Assembly (NCBI RefSeq): GCF_013113735.1
Contig: NZ_CP053346.1
Span: 3,734,001 to 3,798,000, forward strand
From: Sphingomonas sp. AP4-R1
GTDB lineage: Bacteria; Pseudomonadota; Alphaproteobacteria; Sphingomonadales; Sphingomonadaceae
Direction: 5' to 3'
Length of the DNA stretch: 64,000 bases
In this document: positions 61,410-64,000 of the stretch, piece after piece
How positions within the stretch are numbered: position 1 is the first letter of the stretch
How the letters are laid out: the number at the start of each line of letters is the position of its first letter
The notes under the pieces: model-generated
Told to the model about the DNA's origin: nothing
What the model saw: the letters and a program-made list of their open reading frames with translations, nothing else
The model's database searches: none
Made by a program: the position numbers and the translations under genes

Positions 61410-62162
61410 TCAGACCTGGGCCATCCCACCGTCAACGGCGAGATCGATGCCCGTGATGAACGAACTCTCGTCGGACGCGAGGAATGTGACGGCGGCCGCA
61501 ATCTCCTCCGGCTCCCCCCGGCGACCCATGGGGATCTGTGAGGAAAACTGGGCTGCCGCTTGCTCAGCCTGCTGTAGGGTAAGGCCCGTCGTCGTCGCGA
61601 GAGCCGGGGTATCGATGGGGCCGGGGCTCATGGAATTCACGCGGATGTTGCGATCCTTCAATTCCAGCGTCCAGGCGCGCGCGAAGCTCCGCACCGCAGC
61701 CTTGCTCGCGGCATAAGCGCTGAAGGCGGGTAGTCCCATGATGTTGGAGACCGACGAGGTCAGGATGATCGAGCCGCCGTCTTTAAAGAGCGGGAGCGCC
61801 TTCTGAACGGTGAAGAATAGCCCCTTCACGTTCACATCGAAGGTCCGGTCGAAATGTGCTTCGGACGCGGCCTCGAGCGGCGCGACCGTTCCCGCGCCTG
61901 CATTCGCGAAGAGGATATCGACGTGGCCGTGCTTCTCTTTGACGACAGCATAGAGCCGGTCCAGATCGTCTAGGCGCGACACGTCTCCCGTGACCGTGGT
62001 GACGTTTTCGCCGATGGCGACAGCGGCTTCCCGCAATTCCATCTCACGGCGTCCGGTGATCACGACGTGCGCGCCTTCTTCTACGAAGCGTTTGGCCGTG
62101 GCCAAGCCGATTCCGCTGCTGCCACCGGTGATGACGGCGACTTTGCCTTGAAGCTTTTTCAT
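61410..62162 (-). CDS. SDR family oxidoreductase (classical, glucose-dehydrogenase-like)
   Basis: A 250-residue classical short-chain dehydrogenase. The cofactor loop is VAVITGGSSGIGLATAKRF, followed by HVVITGRR, LFANAGAGTVAPLE, Ser in SIILTSSVSN, and YAASKAAVRSFARAWTLEL with the active-site Tyr/Lys. The C-terminus FITGIDLAVDGGMAQV is standard. It is close in sequence to the adjacent SDR (62215-62949), so the pair is a tandem duplication. NADP preference is suggested by GRR after the second strand. Confidence 0.92.
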   Translation of the reverse strand: MKKLQGKVAVITGGSSGIGLATAKRFVEEGAHVVITGRREMELREAAVAIGENVTTVTGDVSRLDDLDRLYAVVKEKHGHVDILFANAGAGTVAPLEAASEAHFDRTFDVNVKGLFFTVQKALPLFKDGGSIILTSSVSNIMGLPAFSAYAASKAAVRSFARAWTLELKDRNIRVNSMSPGPIDTPALATTTGLTLQQAEQAAAQFSSQIPMGRRGEPEEIAAAVTFLASDESSFITGIDLAVDGGMAQV

Positions 62163-62214
62163 AGCGTTCGATCCTTCGAGATGTTTGGGTCAGGCGCGGG
62201 GGCCGCGCCGGATG

Positions 62215-62949
62215 TCAGAGCTGTGCCAGGCCGCCATCGACGGCGACTTCGCTGGCTGTCATGAAGCTGCTGTCCGACGACGCGAGAAAAGCGGCCACCG
62301 CACCGATCTCCGACGGATCGGCCATGCGCTGGAGTGGGGTCACCGCGCCGTAAGCCTTCTGCCCCTCCTCGCCGAGCGCCTCTTTCGCGAGTTCGGTCGC
62401 GGTCGCGCCGGGCGACAGCACGTTGACCCGGATGCCGGTGCCCTTCAGGTCTTCCGCCCAGGTCCTCGCAAGATTGCGCACGGCGGCCTTGCTCGCGCTG
62501 TAGGCGGTGAAGCCCGGCGCGCCGGTCGTGCCCGCACTCGATCCGGTGAGGATGATCGAGCCGCCTTCGCCCATCAGCGGCAAGGCCTTCTGGACCGTGA
62601 AGATGGTGCCCTTCACATTGGTATCAAAAGTCTCGTCGATATGGTTGGCGGTGATCTGACCGAGCGGGAGCGGGCTTCCTGTGCCCGCGTTGGCGAAGAC
62701 GATGTCGAGGCGCCCGCGCTCTGCCTTTACCGCCGCGTAGAGGCGGTCGAGATCTGCTTCGTCGGAAACCGAGCCCTTTACCGCGCGGGCATTCGACCCG
62801 AGATCGGCTATGGCCGCGTCGAGGGCCTCCTGCCGTCGGCCGTAGATGAAGACGGTGGCGCCTTCCTCAATGAAGCGCTTCGCTGCGGCAAGGCCGATGC
62901 CGGTCGCACCGCCCGTGATGACGGCAGTCTTTCCATTCAATCTGGTCAT
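62215..62949 (-). CDS. SDR family oxidoreductase (classical, tandem paralogue)
   Basis: A 244-residue classical short-chain dehydrogenase: TAVITGGATGIGLAAAKRF, VFIYGRRQEAL, VFANAGTGSPLPLG, SIILTGSSAGTTG, and YSASKAAVRNLARTWAEDLK. The end FMTASEVAVDGGLAQL mirrors its neighbour. ATG 62949 is chosen as the canonical family start; longer frames run into the LysR promoter region. It is the first gene of the four-gene minus-strand operon and divergent from the LysR gene. Confidence 0.92.
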   Translation of the reverse strand: MTRLNGKTAVITGGATGIGLAAAKRFIEEGATVFIYGRRQEALDAAIADLGSNARAVKGSVSDEADLDRLYAAVKAERGRLDIVFANAGTGSPLPLGQITANHIDETFDTNVKGTIFTVQKALPLMGEGGSIILTGSSAGTTGAPGFTAYSASKAAVRNLARTWAEDLKGTGIRVNVLSPGATATELAKEALGEEGQKAYGAVTPLQRMADPSEIGAVAAFLASSDSSFMTASEVAVDGGLAQL

Positions 62950-63128
62950 TTCGTGGATCTTTCGTTTCGCTGTTTGCGGATATTCGGTTCGTGCGGAGCG
63001 GCTCGGTCGAGCTCGAAGATGGGACCAGCGATGTCGGGCGGCGAGTGCGGAAACATGCACATCCGTGGTGCGAAATCGATCCGACGTGGCCTTCGAGAAC
63101 TGCGGCGTTAGGTGCATATAGGAGGAGG

Positions 63129-63144
63129 GCTCGCTATACCGAGC
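63129..63144. promoter_or_regulatory. Inverted repeat between SDR operon and LysR gene
   Basis: GCTCG (63129-63133) and CGAGC (63140-63144) are separated by 6 bases (CTATAC), 37 bases before the LysR ATG. The position suits a LysR-type autoregulatory site, but the repeat is short. Confidence 0.3.
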
Positions 63145-63180
63145 AAGGGACGAGCACTGCTGACGGCGCGGGATTGCACC

Positions 63181-64000
63181 ATGACCGACTGGGATGACGT
63201 TCGCTATTTCCTGGCGGCCGCGCGCGAAGGATCCGTGCGGGCTGCCGCCAAGCGGCTCGGAGTGAATCATGCGACCGTCCTGCGCCGCATCGCCCAACTC
63301 GAAGAGCATCTCGCTGCGCAGATGTTCGAAAAGTTACCGTCGGGCTATCGTTTGACGGAAGCTGGCGAGGAAGTTCTCGAACTCGCGAAACAGATGGAAG
63401 TATCGTCCCACCAGTTGGAGACCCGTGTGCTCGGCCGCGACCAGAGCGTGCGCGGTCTGCTGCGGGTCACGCTGACGCCAATCCTCGCGACACATCTGCT
63501 CATGCCGGACTTCGCCGATTTTGCGCGGCTGCATCCCGACATCGAAATGGACATCCTGACGTCGGGCGAACTGGCCAACCTGACGAACCGGGAGGCCGAC
63601 GTAGCGATCCGCGTCGTCTATGATCGCAAGACCCTGCCGCTCAACCTTCATGGCATGAAGGGACCGGACCTGTTCGGCGGCATCTACATGTCCCGAGATC
63701 GCCTTGATGCGTGGCGCGCTGGGGCGCCGGATCCCATGCGGTGGATCGTCATCAGCATGCATGGCATTCCGGATTGGGCGGCCGAAGGGGATGTGCGGAC
63801 CACGGCCATTCCCTTCAGGACCACAGACGCCGTAGCGCAGATCGTTGCCATACGGCAAGGGCTCGGAATCGGTGCGCTGCCGTGTTTCATCGGAGATGCC
63901 GACCCGATGCTGGCCAGAGTGCCCGGCACCGATCTGCACATGTATGGGACGCTGTGGCTTCTTACCCAAGGCGAGACACGCAAAACGGCTCGCGTGCGTC
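63181..64000 (+). CDS. LysR family transcriptional regulator (runs off the window)
   Basis: The first 273 residues of a LysR-type regulator. The N-terminal winged helix is DWDDVRYFLAAAREGSVRAA then AKRLGVNHATVLRRIAQLEE. A linker helix and an effector domain follow (GLLRVTLTPILATHLLMPDF, DIEMDILTSGELANLTNREA, AIRVVYDRKTLPL, IRQGLGIGALPCFIGD). The 3' end is beyond base 64000. It is divergent from the SDR operon and is its likely regulator. Confidence 0.9.
   Translation, partial: MTDWDDVRYFLAAAREGSVRAAAKRLGVNHATVLRRIAQLEEHLAAQMFEKLPSGYRLTEAGEEVLELAKQMEVSSHQLETRVLGRDQSVRGLLRVTLTPILATHLLMPDFADFARLHPDIEMDILTSGELANLTNREADVAIRVVYDRKTLPLNLHGMKGPDLFGGIYMSRDRLDAWRAGAPDPMRWIVISMHGIPDWAAEGDVRTTAIPFRTTDAVAQIVAIRQGLGIGALPCFIGDADPMLARVPGTDLHMYGTLWLLTQGETRKTARVR

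Noticed and set aside
1..64000. CRISPR array
   Set aside because: No regularly spaced direct repeats were seen anywhere in the window.

Overview
The window is high-GC DNA with densely packed genes. It most likely comes from a sphingomonad-type alphaproteobacterium (order Sphingomonadales). That assignment is inference from gene style: a vitamin-B12-type TonB receptor in a catabolic cluster, two PaoABC-like xanthine-dehydrogenase-family operons, a CYTH-CHAD protein, small DUF3072 and LDESFPASDPP proteins, and promoters matching the alphaproteobacterial EcfG (general stress response) consensus. Whether this is chromosome or megaplasmid cannot be told from the sequence. No rRNA, tRNA or CRISPR array was seen.

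Layout. 1-5.3 kb: the 3' end of a large catalase, then a tight run (transglutaminase-like protein, FAD/NAD(P)-binding protein, DUF1543 protein) and a quinone-oxidoreductase / flavin-reductase pair. 5.5-9.4 kb: a complete three-subunit molybdenum hydroxylase operon on the minus strand. 9.5-19.4 kb: accessory genes (PPOX-fold protein, CDF cation exporter, secreted S1 protease coupled to an aldo/keto reductase, GH92 alpha-mannosidase, DEDDh exonuclease, small acidic stress-type protein, two proteins of unknown function). 19.4-27 kb: AsmA, DUF1810, esterase plus AI-2E-type permease, CYTH-CHAD, DUF3072 and HU.

27.5-36.7 kb is a remnant of an F-type conjugation region: LuxR solo, SGNH-like protein, small membrane protein, TraG, TraH, a TrbB-like protein and a 5'-truncated TraF, with a VapBC toxin-antitoxin module lodged between TraF and TrbB. 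It ends at a sharp breakpoint near 36,667. There the truncated traF abuts, in divergent orientation, a second molybdenum hydroxylase operon that has lost its 2Fe-2S gene and the 5' part of its FAD-subunit gene, while the catalytic subunit remains intact.

39.7-44.9 kb: a DksA-type zinc finger protein, a translationally coupled RsbQ-like hydrolase and PAS histidine kinase, a hemerythrin with an EcfG-like promoter, and an IS110-family insertion sequence with structured flanks. 44.95-55.5 kb is a coherent uptake and catabolism cluster: periplasmic cytochrome-quinoprotein dehydrogenase, ThuA protein, TonB receptor with a strong terminator, AraC regulator, dimeric alpha/beta-barrel protein, MFS transporter and secreted alpha/beta hydrolase. 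Its substrate is unknown. 55.8-64 kb: AraC regulator, methyltransferase and SIP-like reductase pair, an SDR divergent from TetR with a clear palindromic operator, and an SDR-SDR-NTF2-methyltransferase operon whose last two genes are both broken (amber codon, 1-nt frameshift). That operon is divergent from a LysR gene that runs off the window.

The most notable points are the traF/FAD-subunit breakpoint, the RsbQ-PAS-kinase pair, the unassigned TonB/quinoprotein/hydrolase cluster, and the EcfG-like promoters on small stress genes.
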